Assembly: GCF_900129205.1 (NCBI RefSeq)
Contig: NZ_FQUK01000008.1
Coordinates: forward strand, 16,920 to 80,919
Length of the DNA stretch: 64,000 nucleotides
DNA from: Thermomonas hydrothermalis
GTDB lineage: Bacteria; Pseudomonadota; Gammaproteobacteria; Xanthomonadales; Xanthomonadaceae
Direction: 5' to 3'
The position numbers were made by a program, and so were the translations under genes. The notes under the pieces are model-generated. The model had not been told where the DNA came from, ran no database searches, and worked only from the letters and a program-made list of their open reading frames with translations. Shown here piece by piece: positions 28,662 through 38,549 of the stretch (its first letter is position 1; every line of letters starts with the position of its first letter).

Positions 28662-30182
28662 GTGACCACCATCAAACAGGACGATCTGATCCAGTCCATC
28701 GCGGACGCGCTGCAGTACATCAGCTACTACCACCCGGTTGACTACATCAAGAGTCTGGCCGCCGCCTATGAACGCGAGCAATCGCCTGCGGCCCGCGATG
28801 CGATGGCGCAGATCCTCATCAATTCGCGCATGTGCGCGGAGGGCCACCGCCCGATCTGCCAGGACACCGGCATCGTCACCGTGTTCCTGAAGGTGGGCAT
28901 GGACGTGCGCTGGGAGGGGTTCACCGGCTCGCTGGAGGACGCCGTCAACGAAGGCGTTCGCCGCGCCTACAACCACCCGGACAACAAGCTCCGTGCCAGC
29001 GTGCTGGCCGACCCGGCTGGCAAGCGTCAGAACACGCGAGACAACACCCCGGCGGTGATCAACGTCTCGATCGTGCCCGGCGACAAGGTCGATGTGATCG
29101 TGGCGGCCAAGGGGGGCGGCAGCGAGGCCAAGAGCAAGTTCGTGATGCTCAATCCGTCCGACTCGATCGTCGATTGGGTGCTCAAGACCGTGCCCACCAT
29201 GGGGGCCGGCTGGTGTCCGCCCGGGATGCTGGGGATCGGGATTGGCGGCACTGCGGAGAAAGCGATGCTGCTGGCCAAGGAAGCGCTGATGGAGCCGATC
29301 GACATCCAGGCATTGATGGCGCGTGGCCCGTCCAACCGGATCGAAGAGCTACGCATCGAGCTGTATGAAAAGGTCAATGCGCTCGGCATCGGCGCCCAGG
29401 GGCTGGGCGGGCTGACCACGGTGCTGGACGTCAAGATCAAGGATTATCCGACCCACGCCGCCAATCTGCCGGTGGCGATGATCCCCAACTGTGCCGCCAC
29501 CCGCCACGCCCATTTCACCTTGGACGGCTCCGGCCCGGTGGCGCTGGAACCGCCCGCGCTGGAGGACTGGCCAACGCTCACCTACAGCCCGCAGAACGCA
29601 CGCCGGGTGAATCTGGACACGGTGACCCGTGACGAGGTGGCGACCTGGACGCCCGGCGAGGTGCTGCTGTTGAGCGGCAAACTGCTCACCGGCCGCGATG
29701 CGGCGCACAAGCGCATGGTGGACATGCTCGACCGCGGCGAGCCGTTGCCGGTGGATTTCAATGGTCGCTTCATCTACTACGTCGGTCCGGTCGATCCGGT
29801 GCGCGATGAAGTGGTGGGGCCGGCCGGCCCCACCACCGCCACCCGGATGGACAAGTTCACCCGGCAGATGCTGGCGCAGACGGGGTTGCTGGGGATGATC
29901 GGCAAGGCCGAACGTGGCCCGGCGGCGATCGAGGCGATCCGCGACCACAAGGCGGTGTACCTGATGGCGGTGGGCGGTGCGGCCTACCTGGTTTCGAAAG
30001 CCATCCGGGCGGCGCGGGTGGTGGCCTTCGAGGATCTCGGCATGGAGGCGATCTACGAGTTCGAGGTCAAGGACATGCCGGTCACCGTGGCGGTGGACAG
30101 CAGGGGCACCTCGGTGCATCAGACCGGGCCGCGATTGTGGCGCGAGAAGATCGGTCGGATCCCGCTGGAGGTGCTGGCTTGA
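28662..30182 (+). CDS. fumA: Class I (iron-sulfur) fumarate hydratase
   Basis: The 506-residue class I fumarase converts fumarate to L-malate in the TCA cycle using an oxygen-sensitive 4Fe-4S cluster. Cysteine ligand candidates are in GHRPICQDTGIVTVF, in MGAGWCPPGMLGIGIGGTAE, and in AMIPNCAATRHAHF. The C-terminal beta domain has LTGRDAAHKRM and GPTTATRMDKF. A GTG start at 28662 gives the family length. Its stop TGA overlaps a TTG start of the following STAS-like gene, so the two are probably cotranscribed. Confidence 0.95.
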   Translation: MTTIKQDDLIQSIADALQYISYYHPVDYIKSLAAAYEREQSPAARDAMAQILINSRMCAEGHRPICQDTGIVTVFLKVGMDVRWEGFTGSLEDAVNEGVRRAYNHPDNKLRASVLADPAGKRQNTRDNTPAVINVSIVPGDKVDVIVAAKGGGSEAKSKFVMLNPSDSIVDWVLKTVPTMGAGWCPPGMLGIGIGGTAEKAMLLAKEALMEPIDIQALMARGPSNRIEELRIELYEKVNALGIGAQGLGGLTTVLDVKIKDYPTHAANLPVAMIPNCAATRHAHFTLDGSGPVALEPPALEDWPTLTYSPQNARRVNLDTVTRDEVATWTPGEVLLLSGKLLTGRDAAHKRMVDMLDRGEPLPVDFNGRFIYYVGPVDPVRDEVVGPAGPTTATRMDKFTRQMLAQTGLLGMIGKAERGPAAIEAIRDHKAVYLMAVGGAAYLVSKAIRAARVVAFEDLGMEAIYEFEVKDMPVTVAVDSRGTSVHQTGPRLWREKIGRIPLEVLA

Positions 30183-30574
30183 CACTTCCGCGCATCCTCG
30201 AGGGTGAGGGTTTCAGGATCTACCTGAGCCAGGAAGCCGGCTACCTGCGTGCGCAGGTGGGTGACGGTTGCGATTCGCAGGCGGTTTCGGTGGCGTACTG
30301 GACGCTGCTGGGCAATCTGTGTCGCGAAACCGGAACGACCCGCCTGCTGGTGGTGGAAACCTTGCAGGACACCGTTGAGCTGACTGAAATCCAGCCGGTG
30401 ATCGACGCGATGGTGGCGTCCGGCCTGCAAGCCGTTCGCATCGCGTTCGTCGAGCTGCTGGACGATCTTGAAGGCAGCGAATACGGCGAGATCCTCTGCC
30501 GTGAGCGGGGCATCACCATCCGCACCTTCAACGATGAACAGGCGGCCCGCCACTGGCTGCTCTACGGCCAGTGA
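30179..30574 (+). CDS. SpoIIAA/STAS-like small protein, paralogue B
   Basis: The 131-residue protein is of unknown function. Over its last 100 residues it aligns with the protein at 27236-27646: an aromatic YW pair (SVAYWTLLGNL versus TEYWRKIARAV), TRLLVVETLQ versus AQLLVLDEMP, VRIAFVELLDDLEGSEYGEILCRERG versus VQIAYVEARVDQIPRIEYAQVLAQERG, and the shared ending WLLYGQ. The start is probably the TTG that overlaps the fumarase stop codon; a GTG at 30137 would overlap fumarase by 46 nt. Confidence 0.6.
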   Translation: MTLPRILEGEGFRIYLSQEAGYLRAQVGDGCDSQAVSVAYWTLLGNLCRETGTTRLLVVETLQDTVELTEIQPVIDAMVASGLQAVRIAFVELLDDLEGSEYGEILCRERGITIRTFNDEQAARHWLLYGQ

Positions 30575-30669
30575 CGCAACCGCTGCCCCGCGCAGCGCAT
30601 CCGCCCGCGCAAATCGTCGCGGCAGCGGCATTCGCCCGCGTGGTCTCTGGACGTGGGGCAGGCCTGTGA

Positions 30670-30698
30670 CTGACCCGTCCAGATGGGGGTAGGGTCAG
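30670..30698. terminator. Weak hairpin between paralogue B and the DUF456 gene
   Basis: CTGACCC (30670-30676) pairs with GGGTCAG (30692-30698) across a 15-base loop, followed by a short CTTTT. It lies between two convergent genes and could end transcription of either. The long loop makes it weak. Confidence 0.3.
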
Positions 30699-30717
30699 GC
30701 TGGGCTTTTCGAGTCGG

Positions 30718-31218
30718 TTACAACCACCAGGCCAGGGCGAATACGCCCAGCATCGCCAGCGCCAGTGCCAGCTTGAAGGCGGCGCCCAGGGCCAGCCCCA
30801 GCCAGGTGCCGGCGCCGACCCGTCCGGCCGCCGCCAGGGCTTGCGGGTGCAGGCTGCGGCGGTGTAGCAGTTCGCCAGCCAGTGCTCCGACAAATGGCCC
30901 CAGCAACAGGCCTGGCACTCCGAACGCAAGCCCGACGATGGTGCCGAGAACGGCCCCCAGCATGGCCCATCGGCTGGCGCCGACCCGGCGCGCGCCGTGG
31001 GCGCTGGCCCACAGATCGACCGCAAGCGACAACAGGGTGAGCAGGCCCAGGATCACAAGCGGCCACAGGCCGACATGGGTAAACCCGTCGGCCCAGGCCG
31101 CCAGCACGAGGCCGGCAAAGATCAGCGGTGCACCCGGCAGAACCGGCAGCACAGTGCCGGCAAGACCGATCAGCACGAGCAACCCCGCCAGCAGGTAAAG
31201 CGCCACCGTCAGCGTCAT
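30718..31218 (-). CDS. DUF456 membrane protein
   Basis: The 166-residue protein has four or five hydrophobic segments rich in Gly, Ala and Leu. It shows the DUF456 pattern: LVLIGLAGTVLPVLPGAPLIFAG near the N-terminus, ASRWAMLGAVLGTIVGLAFGVPG in the middle, and a Gly-rich C-terminal helix. The family has no known function. It is 38 bp downstream of a membrane-anchored cytochrome gene on the same strand. Confidence 0.88.
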   Translation of the reverse strand: MTLTVALYLLAGLLVLIGLAGTVLPVLPGAPLIFAGLVLAAWADGFTHVGLWPLVILGLLTLLSLAVDLWASAHGARRVGASRWAMLGAVLGTIVGLAFGVPGLLLGPFVGALAGELLHRRSLHPQALAAAGRVGAGTWLGLALGAAFKLALALAMLGVFALAWWL

Positions 31219-31256
31219 GGCAGTGCCTGCAGGTGCCGAATGGCTTTGGTGGGTTT

Positions 31257-31709
31257 TTAGTTCTTGAAGTCGCGATGACAGGTCTTGCAGCCGTCGCCGA
31301 GCGACTTCAGGGTGCCAGCCAGGCTTTCGCAGCTCATCGGCGGGGCATTGAGTGCCTTGTCGGCGGCAGAGCGCATGCCAGCGGCGGCGGTCCGGAAGCG
31401 CTCGTCATCGCGCAGGTCAGGGAATGCGGCCTCGAGATCAGTACCCATCGTGCGCAATGCCTGCAGATGCGGCAGCACGTCGTTGGGCGTGCAGCGGTTT
31501 TGCTCCAGCGCCATCTTGAGCTGCCCCATGTGCCAAGCATGCACTTCCATGAGGGCTTCTGGGAAATGATCTTTGCGGGCATTCAGGGCGCGCAGAATCA
31601 TCACCGTGGCCACTGCGCCAATCACCAGGCCAAGAATCAGCAGGAACAGATAGCGACCGGCATTGCCTGGACGGCGACCAGCGGGGGCAGCAGGATCAGG
31701 GGTGGACAT
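31257..31709 (-). CDS. Membrane-anchored c-type cytochrome (cytochrome c' / class II-like)
   Basis: The 150-residue protein has one N-terminal membrane helix (about 20-40, YLFLLILGLVIGAVATVMI) and a helical periplasmic domain ending in the heme attachment site CKTCH in DGCKTCHRDFKN. A single CxxCH very near the C-terminus is characteristic of class II cytochromes (c' and c-556). Two further Cys (NRCTPND, PMSCESL) might form a disulfide. The redox partner is unknown; it may serve as an electron carrier or gas-binding protein. Confidence 0.8.
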   Translation of the reverse strand: MSTPDPAAPAGRRPGNAGRYLFLLILGLVIGAVATVMILRALNARKDHFPEALMEVHAWHMGQLKMALEQNRCTPNDVLPHLQALRTMGTDLEAAFPDLRDDERFRTAAAGMRSAADKALNAPPMSCESLAGTLKSLGDGCKTCHRDFKN

Positions 31710-31787
31710 GGCGTGTCTCCTTGGAGGTGATCATGGTCGGTAAGGGCATGGTGGCACATTGGCGGTGTGAACCGCACCGTGCCGGCA

Positions 31788-32528
31788 TCACCAGCCCATG
31801 TGATGGCCGCCATTGATATCAAGATTGGAACCGGTGATCCAGCCGGCCTGCTCGTCCACCAGAAAGGCCACGCCATGGGCGATTTCCTCGGGGGTGCCCA
31901 GGCGCCCGGTGGGGATGTCGGCGATGATCTTGGCGCGTACCTCCTCGGGCACCGCCATCACCATGTCAGTGGCGATGTAGCCCGGCGAGATGGTGTTGAC
32001 GGTGATCCCGTAGCGGGCATTTTCCCGCGCCAGCGAGATGGTGAAACCATGCATGCCGGCCTTGGAGGCGGCATAGTTGGCCTGGCCGTACTGGCCCTTG
32101 AGGCCGTTGATCGAACTGATCTGGATGATCCGGCCCCACTTGCGTTCACGCATGCCCTCGATAACCGGTCGGGTGACGTTGAAGCAGGAATTGAGGTTGG
32201 TGTTGATCACCTCCATCCACTGGTCCGGCCGCATCCGGTGGAACGGCGTGTCGCGGGTGATGCCAGCGTTGTTGATCAGGATCTCGATCGGCCCCAGCGC
32301 GGCTTCCACCGCATGCACCATGGCCGCGGCCTCCTCCGGCGAGGTGACGTCCCCGCGGGTCAGAAACACCTCGATGCCGTCCTCGCGCATCCGGGCCTGC
32401 CAAGCGCGGGCCTTTTCCTCATTGCGGTAGTTGGTGGCGACCTTGTGCCCCATCTGGGCCAGTCGTTTGACGATGGCGGTGCCGATACCGCCAGTGCCGC
32501 CGGTGACCAGTGCAACTCTGGACGTCAT
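31788..32528 (-). CDS. phbB: Acetoacetyl-CoA reductase (PhbB type SDR)
   Basis: The 246-residue SDR has VTGGTGGIGTAIVKRL, INNAGITRDTPFHRM, the catalytic Ser in IIQISSINGLKGQ, the YAASK motif in GQANYAASKAG, and the C-terminal LDINGGHHMGW, which is close to PhbB/PhaB enzymes. These reduce acetoacetyl-CoA to (R)-3-hydroxybutyryl-CoA with NADPH for polyhydroxyalkanoate synthesis. No phaC or phaA is nearby, so a role in polymer synthesis is an inference; a FabG-like role is possible. Confidence 0.88.
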   Translation of the reverse strand: MTSRVALVTGGTGGIGTAIVKRLAQMGHKVATNYRNEEKARAWQARMREDGIEVFLTRGDVTSPEEAAAMVHAVEAALGPIEILINNAGITRDTPFHRMRPDQWMEVINTNLNSCFNVTRPVIEGMRERKWGRIIQISSINGLKGQYGQANYAASKAGMHGFTISLARENARYGITVNTISPGYIATDMVMAVPEEVRAKIIADIPTGRLGTPEEIAHGVAFLVDEQAGWITGSNLDINGGHHMGW

Positions 32529-32603
32529 GCCGTGCTCCTCGTGCAGTTGGGTGGAGAGGGTGGGGGCATTCCGATTCTAGGCAATCTTTGTTGCCGGAGG
32601 ATC

Positions 32604-33512
32604 TCAGCGCGCCCCACCGGGATGTGCTGATCCGCGCCCGCTGTCGAGACAGGCCAAGGTGCGTGGAATGTGATCCAGCCGGAACGCCGGCACGGCGGCG
32701 TCCAGAAATGCCTTCGGGCAGCGCAGTGCCGAGGCTGGCAGGGGCGCCTGCCCGAGCAGTTCCCAGAGCCGAATCAGGGTTGGGAGTGGCGAGGTGCCAT
32801 CCACTGGCAAGGCAGCATCCGACTTGGACAGCTTGCGGCCATCGGCGCCGAGCAGCAGCGGCACGTGCGCATAGGCTGGGGTGGGCAGCCCGAGCAGACG
32901 TTGCAGCAGGATCTGGCGCGGGGTGGAGTCGAGCAGATCAGCGCCGCGCACCACCGTGGTCACGCCCTGGGCGGCATCGTCCACCACCACCGCCAACTGA
33001 TAGGCCCACAGGCCGTCGCTGCGACGCAGCACGAAATCGCCCACGGCCAGATCCACCCGCTGCTCGATGCGGCCGTGGATGGCATCTTCGACGGCGATCG
33101 TGCAGCCGTCTGGGACACGCAGCCGGATTGCCGGGTCAGGGCGCCGGCGATCCGGTCGGCAGCGGCGATGGATGCCGCCGCTTGCGGCCAGATCGCTGCG
33201 GCTGCAATGGCATTCGAAGGCCAGCCCGTCCGCCATGAGCCGATCAAGCGCGGCGGCATAGAGATGATGGCGCTGGCTTTGATAGACCACCTCACCGTCC
33301 GGATGCAGGCCGAAGGCCGCCAGCGTGGCTAGCTGGCGTTGCGCGGCGCCGGGGACTTCGCGGGGCGGGTCGAGATCTTCGATCCGCACCCGCCACACCC
33401 CGCCGGCCTGGCGCGCCTGCAGCCAGCTTGCCAGCGCCGTCAGCAGCGATCCGGCATGTAGCGGGCCGGTCGGGGAGGGAGCAAAACGGCCACAGGCCAC
33501 AAAGTTGAACAT
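32604..33512 (-). CDS. gluQ: Glutamyl-Q tRNA(Asp) synthetase (YadB)
   Basis: The 302-residue enzyme is a shortened GluRS catalytic core with the HIGH-like [25 protein letters not shown], a zinc site around ECHCSRSDL and HRRCR, and KLSKS, without the anticodon-binding domain. It attaches glutamate to queuosine at position 34 of tRNA-Asp. I chose the ATG at 33512; the longer frame adds 25 residues unlike the family. It is divergent from htpX. In many proteobacteria gluQ follows dksA, but here dksA is 11 kb away. Confidence 0.94.
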   Translation of the reverse strand: MFNFVACGRFAPSPTGPLHAGSLLTALASWLQARQAGGVWRVRIEDLDPPREVPGAAQRQLATLAAFGLHPDGEVVYQSQRHHLYAAALDRLMADGLAFECHCSRSDLAASGGIHRRCRPDRRRPDPAIRLRVPDGCTIAVEDAIHGRIEQRVDLAVGDFVLRRSDGLWAYQLAVVVDDAAQGVTTVVRGADLLDSTPRQILLQRLLGLPTPAYAHVPLLLGADGRKLSKSDAALPVDGTSPLPTLIRLWELLGQAPLPASALRCPKAFLDAAVPAFRLDHIPRTLACLDSGRGSAHPGGAR

Positions 33513-33601
33513 GGTGTTCAGCAAGCCGGGTTGAATTTCACCAGAATGGGCCACACTAACGCAGCGTCGCGTGTATCGGACACGCAAGGAGAGCTGATCC
33601 C

Positions 33602-34498
33602 ATGTTCAAGCGCATGTTCCTGTTTCTGCTGACCAACCTGGCGGTGCTGGCGTTGGTGAGCATCGTCATGTCGATCCTGGGCGTGAATCCCCAGCAGGCC
33701 AGCGGGTTGCTGGTGATGGCCGCCCTGTTCGGGTTTGGCGGGTCGATCATCTCCCTGCTGATGTCCAAGTGGGTTGCGATCAACGCGACGGGCGCGCACA
33801 TCATCACCCAGCCGCGCAATGAGGTCGAGCAATGGCTGCTGGCCACCGTGCAGCGTCAGGCGCAGGCGGCCGGGATCGGCATGCCGGATGTGGCCATCTA
33901 CGATGCCCCGGAAATCAACGCGTTCGCCACCGGTGCCAATCGCAATCATGCCCTAGTGGCGGTGTCCACCGGTTTGTTGCGGGCGATGACCCGGGATGAG
34001 GCCGAGGCTGTGCTGGGTCATGAGGTCAGCCATGTCGCCAATGGCGACATGATCACCATGGCCTTGCTGCAAGGGGTGCTCAACACGTTCGTGATCGTGC
34101 TGGCGCGGGTGGTGGGCCGGTTCATCGATGCCGCACTCAGCGGTGGCCGTGACGACCGGCCCGGGTTGGGGTATTACCTGGTCGTGTTTGTGCTGGAGAT
34201 GGTGTTTGGCCTGTTGGCCTCGATGATCGCCATGTGGTTCTCGCGCTACCGCGAGTTCCGTGCCGACGCCGGTGGCGCGGCGCTGGCGGGCCGCCACAAG
34301 ATGATCGCCGCGCTGGAACGGCTGGCGGAGATGCACGGCGCCAGCACGTTGCCCAAGCAGATCGCCGCATTCGGGATCAGTGGCGGCATGGGGCATGGGC
34401 TTGCGCGCCTGCTGATGAGCCATCCGCCCATCGAGGAGCGGATCGAAGCCTTGCGCAATGCGCCACCAGAAGCCTTGCGCGAAGGCTTGGCCGACTGA
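33602..34498 (+). CDS. htpX: Membrane zinc metalloprotease HtpX
   Basis: The 298-residue M48 protease has two N-terminal membrane segments (about 5-25 and 35-55), the zinc motif [13 protein letters not shown] (about 137-149), two more hydrophobic segments (160-215) and the third ligand Glu in [11 protein letters not shown]. HtpX degrades misfolded inner-membrane proteins together with FtsH. An AGGAGA precedes the ATG. The length is typical. It is convergent with fimX. Confidence 0.95.
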   Translation: MFKRMFLFLLTNLAVLALVSIVMSILGVNPQQASGLLVMAALFGFGGSIISLLMSKWVAINATGAHIITQPRNEVEQWLLATVQRQAQAAGIGMPDVAIYDAPEINAFATGANRNHALVAVSTGLLRAMTRDEAEAVLGHEVSHVANGDMITMALLQGVLNTFVIVLARVVGRFIDAALSGGRDDRPGLGYYLVVFVLEMVFGLLASMIAMWFSRYREFRADAGGAALAGRHKMIAALERLAEMHGASTLPKQIAAFGISGGMGHGLARLLMSHPPIEERIEALRNAPPEALREGLAD

Positions 34499-34525
34499 TC
34501 AAACCAGCCGTAGATGCCTGTTGTG

Positions 34526-34549
34526 TGGCCGGTCATCCCAGACCGGCCA
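34526..34549. terminator. Hairpin between htpX and fimX
   Basis: A 9-bp perfect stem TGGCCGGTC/GACCGGCCA with a 6-base loop (34535-34540) lies between the convergent htpX and fimX genes. No T tract follows on either side. Confidence 0.45.
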
Positions 34550-34654
34550 ACCCTGGCGGTTGACAGCGCGTTGCGTGCCCGCTGCCAGCCCGCCATGTGC
34601 GGCTGACCCCTGTCTCGGCAGCCCAAAGCGGCCTGCCGGGGTGCGGCCTTGGCG

Positions 34655-36739
34655 TCAGAGGCTGAAGTCGTAGTTCATGTCGGGGCTGACCGGGGCCAGG
34701 AAATCTCCTTGTACGTAATGGATGCCGGTCGAGAACAACAGGGTCATGCTGGCGGCATCCTGCACATTCGGAGCCATGGTGCGGATCCCCAGTTCGTGTG
34801 CCTTCTGCGCGATTTCCCGCAGTTTGGCTTGGGCTGTGGTGTTCTTGGGCAGGTCGTCCATGAACTGCGGGTCGATCTTGAGCAGCGTCGGGGTGACGTG
34901 CTGCAGGATCTGTAGCGAGTTGAGCCCGGCACCGAACCGTTCCAGGGTCAGCGTCACGCCCAGCGCGGCCAGGGCATCAGCAAAGGCCTGGGTCGCATTG
35001 AGATTGACGAAGACCTTGGTTTCGGCCACCGCCAGGCTGAGCAGCTGCCCCGGCACACCGGCGCTGGCCAGGGCCTTACGGATGAACTCAGGCATTGCTG
35101 GATCAAGCACGGCATCCTGCGACACCGACAGCAGGAGGCGGGTGGATTTGCCAATGCGCTGGCGTTCGCCGATCAGGGTGATCGCGCGCGCCACCGCCCA
35201 GCGGTCGATTTCGCCCAGCAGGCCGTGCTCCTCGGCAATCGGCAGGAACGTGTCGGCCGGAACCGGCACGCCGTCACTGCCGAGCAGATGCAGGCGCATC
35301 TCGTAGGCTTCCTCGGTTTCGCCGTGCAGGGACACCACTGGCTGGAAGCCGAGTTGGAAGCCCTGTCCGTCCAGCGCCTCACGGATGCGGCCCAGCCAGG
35401 CGGCGATGCGTTCCTGTTCGGCACGATCCTGGGCGCCAGGATCGAACACATCCGCCCGATTGCCGCCGGAGCCGACTGTGGCGGCCAGGGACTGGTTGGC
35501 CTTGGCCAGCACTTGGCTGGTGCTGGCGATCTTCTCGCCAATCTGCACGCCACCGATGCTGATGGTGGCGTTGAGCGAGTTGCTTCCCACCACCAGCACC
35601 GCATCGGCCACCGCTGCACGCAGGGCGTCTGCCAGTGCCTTTGTGGCGTAGTAGTCACTGTTGGGGATCAGAATGGCCAGCTGATGCTCGCCGAAGCGGC
35701 CAATCTGGGCCTGCGGGGCGGTTTCCGTCAGGCGTTGGCCCAGCGCAGCCAGCAGCTCGTCGGCGGCGTCCAGGCCGATCACATCCAGCAGCTGGACGTA
35801 GTGATCCGGCTCCACCAGCAGCAGGCCATGTCCGGCACCGCCAGCAGCGGCCTCGGCCACCGCGGCATCCAGCAGGCCAAGGAAGGTAGGGCGGTTGAGC
35901 AGGCCGGTCGCCGGGTCGCGCTGTTTGAGGTCTTCCAACTGGCGTGCCAGTTCGGGGTCCACCTCAACGGTCTGACGGCGGAAGATCAGTTGCAGGCAGG
36001 GCTCGCCTTGATACTCGGCGGGAGTGAACTCCATCACCGCCGGGAAGCTGTGGCCTTCGGCATCGCGTGCGGTCAGCTCGTGGCGCGAGGGCGCGTCCTC
36101 GCCCTTGGCCAGATGCTTGAGCAGCTCTTTCAGCGGCGCCACGTCGGCTGGCGCGACCAGATCCAGCAGGGACATGCCTTCGATGTCTTCGAAGGTCTCG
36201 AACCCGAACATGTCCAGGTAGGCCTGGTTGGCCCGGATGTGCATGCCTTCATGGATGTAGGCGATGGGTTCGCGCGAGGAGTCGATCAGCATGTCGCAGC
36301 GGCGCTGGGTTTCGCGCATCTGCGCTTCCAGGCGACGCTGGCTGCGGCGGGATTCCAGCGCCTGCCATTCGGCATGAACCACTTTCAGGAACTGCGCCGC
36401 ACGCTCGCGCAGTGCCACGGCCTGGGCGCCGAGGGTCAGGGCCTGCTCCAGGGTGTCGTCATCAATCCCGTCCAGTACGGCCAGAAGCGACACGTCGCGG
36501 CCGCAGCCCAGCACCGCTTTGGCGACCTGCTCGAAGGGCAGCAGGGTCGCGCCATAGTCGGCCAGCACCATGTCCACCGGCTGCCGGGCCAGCATGTCGG
36601 TCAGTTCGTCCAGAGATTCCGGGCGCAACGGACGCACCGCGGTGCCGGCATTCCGCAGGCGGCTGACCAGCGCCTCGGCTTCGTTCACCAGGTCGGTTAC
36701 AAGGATCAATCGCAGAGCGGTGTCTTTGCCAGCTGCCAT
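34655..36739 (-). CDS. fimX: FimX-type degenerate GGDEF-EAL c-di-GMP receptor (type IV pilus regulation)
   Basis: The 694-residue protein has the order response-regulator-like domain (1-125), PAS (about 150-265), GGDEF (about 275-425) and EAL (about 440-690). Both signature motifs are broken: the GGDEF position reads GRFGEHQLAIL (about 347-357), and the EAL position reads EEAYEMRLHLLGS (about 476-488). This is the FimX architecture of Xanthomonas and Pseudomonas, in which the dead EAL domain binds c-di-GMP and contacts a PilZ protein to control type IV pili. The usual phospho-acceptor Asp of the receiver domain is also not obvious. I expect no cyclase or phosphodiesterase activity. Confidence 0.88.
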   Translation of the reverse strand: MAAGKDTALRLILVTDLVNEAEALVSRLRNAGTAVRPLRPESLDELTDMLARQPVDMVLADYGATLLPFEQVAKAVLGCGRDVSLLAVLDGIDDDTLEQALTLGAQAVALRERAAQFLKVVHAEWQALESRRSQRRLEAQMRETQRRCDMLIDSSREPIAYIHEGMHIRANQAYLDMFGFETFEDIEGMSLLDLVAPADVAPLKELLKHLAKGEDAPSRHELTARDAEGHSFPAVMEFTPAEYQGEPCLQLIFRRQTVEVDPELARQLEDLKQRDPATGLLNRPTFLGLLDAAVAEAAAGGAGHGLLLVEPDHYVQLLDVIGLDAADELLAALGQRLTETAPQAQIGRFGEHQLAILIPNSDYYATKALADALRAAVADAVLVVGSNSLNATISIGGVQIGEKIASTSQVLAKANQSLAATVGSGGNRADVFDPGAQDRAEQERIAAWLGRIREALDGQGFQLGFQPVVSLHGETEEAYEMRLHLLGSDGVPVPADTFLPIAEEHGLLGEIDRWAVARAITLIGERQRIGKSTRLLLSVSQDAVLDPAMPEFIRKALASAGVPGQLLSLAVAETKVFVNLNATQAFADALAALGVTLTLERFGAGLNSLQILQHVTPTLLKIDPQFMDDLPKNTTAQAKLREIAQKAHELGIRTMAPNVQDAASMTLLFSTGIHYVQGDFLAPVSPDMNYDFSL

Positions 36740-36809
36740 GACGGGGGAATTCCGGAGCGTGGTGCGTACAAGTGTGTGCGCGCTAACCTAGCCGTGAATG
36801 TGATGCAGG

Positions 36810-37832
36810 TCAAAGCCTGTGCAGCGCAGTCTTGCCGGGGTGTCCAGGGATTTCGCGCACCAGCCTGGGCACCAGGTAGCCGGACAGGCGGGCGGATAGC
36901 GCCGCGTGCAGCGCTAGGGCGGTGGCGTCGTCCACTTCGAAGTGGGCAGCCCCGGCCACACGATCGAGTTGGTGCAGGTAATAGGGCAGCACGCCGGCAG
37001 CAAAACCGCGTTCGCACAACGCGGCCAGCGCGTCCACGGTGTCGTTCACCCCGCGCAGCAGCACGGCCTGGTTGAGCAGAACCGCGCCGGTGGCGCGCAG
37101 GGCGGCCAGTGCCCGATCCACCGAGGCATCGAACTCGTGGGCATGGTTGGCATGGATCACCACGGTCAGCGGCCAGGGGAGGGTGCCCAGCCAGTCGAGA
37201 AGCCCGGTATCGACGCGCTCGGGCAGTACCACCGGCAGCCGGGTATGGATGCGCAGGCGGCGGATGTGCGGCAGCGTGCGCAGGACATCGGTCAGTTCGG
37301 CCAGTTTGTGGTCGGCCAGCGAGAGCGGGTCGCCGCCGGAGAGGATCACTTCGTGGATCGAGGTATCGGCGGCCAGCAGCGCCAACGCCTGACGCCAGCC
37401 GCCCGCGGCGGCGGTGTCTTCGGCGTAGGGGTAATGCCGGCGAAAGCAGTAGCGGCAGTGCACCGCACAGCTGCCGGTGGCGATCAGCAATGCCCGGCCC
37501 TGGTACTTGTGGATCAGCCCACCGCCGCGCCGGGCGAGGCCGTCGCCGACCGCATCCAGGGCAAAGCCGGGCACGATGCGGTCTTCGTCCAGTACCGGCA
37601 GCACCTGCCGCAGCAGGGGGTCGGCCGGATCGCCCGGGCGCATGCGGGCGATGAACCCGCGTGGCACCCGTAGCGGGAACTGCTGGGCGGCGTGATCAGA
37701 GAGCTGTGCCGCCAACTGCTCCAGCCCAAGCATTGCAAGCAACTGGCGCGGGTCGCGCACGGCATCGCGCCAGGCGGTCTGCCAGCGCGAGGGTGGGGTG
37801 TGCTGCACGGAAGCGGGGGCTGCGGGTATCAT
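36810..37832 (-). CDS. epmB: EF-P beta-lysylation protein EpmB (lysine 2,3-aminomutase-like)
   Basis: The 340-residue radical-SAM, PLP-dependent aminomutase has the cluster site [17 protein letters not shown] (about 121-137), [13 protein letters not shown] and [16 protein letters not shown], the KamA-like core. EpmB makes (R)-beta-lysine, which EpmA attaches to EF-P. It is shorter than clostridial KamA, as expected for EpmB. It is divergent from efp, with about 96 bp between, which supports the assignment. No epmA gene is in the window. Confidence 0.93.
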   Translation of the reverse strand: MIPAAPASVQHTPPSRWQTAWRDAVRDPRQLLAMLGLEQLAAQLSDHAAQQFPLRVPRGFIARMRPGDPADPLLRQVLPVLDEDRIVPGFALDAVGDGLARRGGGLIHKYQGRALLIATGSCAVHCRYCFRRHYPYAEDTAAAGGWRQALALLAADTSIHEVILSGGDPLSLADHKLAELTDVLRTLPHIRRLRIHTRLPVVLPERVDTGLLDWLGTLPWPLTVVIHANHAHEFDASVDRALAALRATGAVLLNQAVLLRGVNDTVDALAALCERGFAAGVLPYYLHQLDRVAGAAHFEVDDATALALHAALSARLSGYLVPRLVREIPGHPGKTALHRL

Positions 37833-37928
37833 GTCGGGCTACAAGTCCACGGTTTCCGGTGTTGTCCGGAACCCATCATCGAAACCCCACAGTGTAGCCG
37901 CCCACGCTGGGTGGCCCAAGGAGTGCCC

Positions 37929-38495
37929 ATGGCCGCTCTCGGCATGAACGACGTCAAGGCCGGACAGAAGATCCTGGTCAACAACGAACCCTGCATCATC
38001 ACCGAAACCGATTACGTCAAGCCCGGCAAGGGCCAGGCCTTCACCCGCGTGCGCTATCGCCAGATCCGCACCGGCCGGGTGCAGGAGCTGACCATGAAGT
38101 CCACCGACTCGGTGGAAGCGGCCGACGTCGTCGATACCGACATGCAGTTCCTGTACAGCGATGGCGAGTACTGGCACTTCATGAACCCGGAAACCTTCGA
38201 GCAGATCCAGGCCGATAAGGCGGGTGTGGGCGATGCCGCCAAGTGGATCAAGGGCGAGGAGATGTGCATCGTCACCCTGTTCAATGGCGTGCCGATCCAG
38301 GTGACGCCGCCCAACTTCGTCGAGCTGAAGATCGTCGAAACCGATCCCGGCGTGCGTGGCGACACCTCCGGTGGTGGTGGCAAGCCCGCCACCCTGGAAA
38401 CCGGCGCGGTGGTGCGGGTGCCGCTGTTCGTCGCCCAGGATGAGGTCATCAAGGTCGATACCCGCAGCGGCGAGTACGTCTCGCGCGTGAAGTGA
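37929..38495 (+). CDS. efp: Translation elongation factor P
   Basis: The 188-residue EF-P has three beta-barrel domains. The modification loop reads [12 protein letters not shown], with Lys at the tip, so the EpmAB (beta-lysine) modification is expected rather than EarP rhamnosylation of Arg. [22 protein letters not shown] and the C-terminal [13 protein letters not shown] are typical. It relieves ribosome stalling at polyproline. AAGGAG precedes the chosen ATG at 37929; the upstream open frame is not conserved. Confidence 0.97.
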   Translation: MAALGMNDVKAGQKILVNNEPCIITETDYVKPGKGQAFTRVRYRQIRTGRVQELTMKSTDSVEAADVVDTDMQFLYSDGEYWHFMNPETFEQIQADKAGVGDAAKWIKGEEMCIVTLFNGVPIQVTPPNFVELKIVETDPGVRGDTSGGGGKPATLETGAVVRVPLFVAQDEVIKVDTRSGEYVSRVK

Positions 38496-38549
38496 GCCAT
38501 GCCCCGTCCACGCCGGGCGTGGACGGGTGACGCTTTGGAAAGGAACGAC

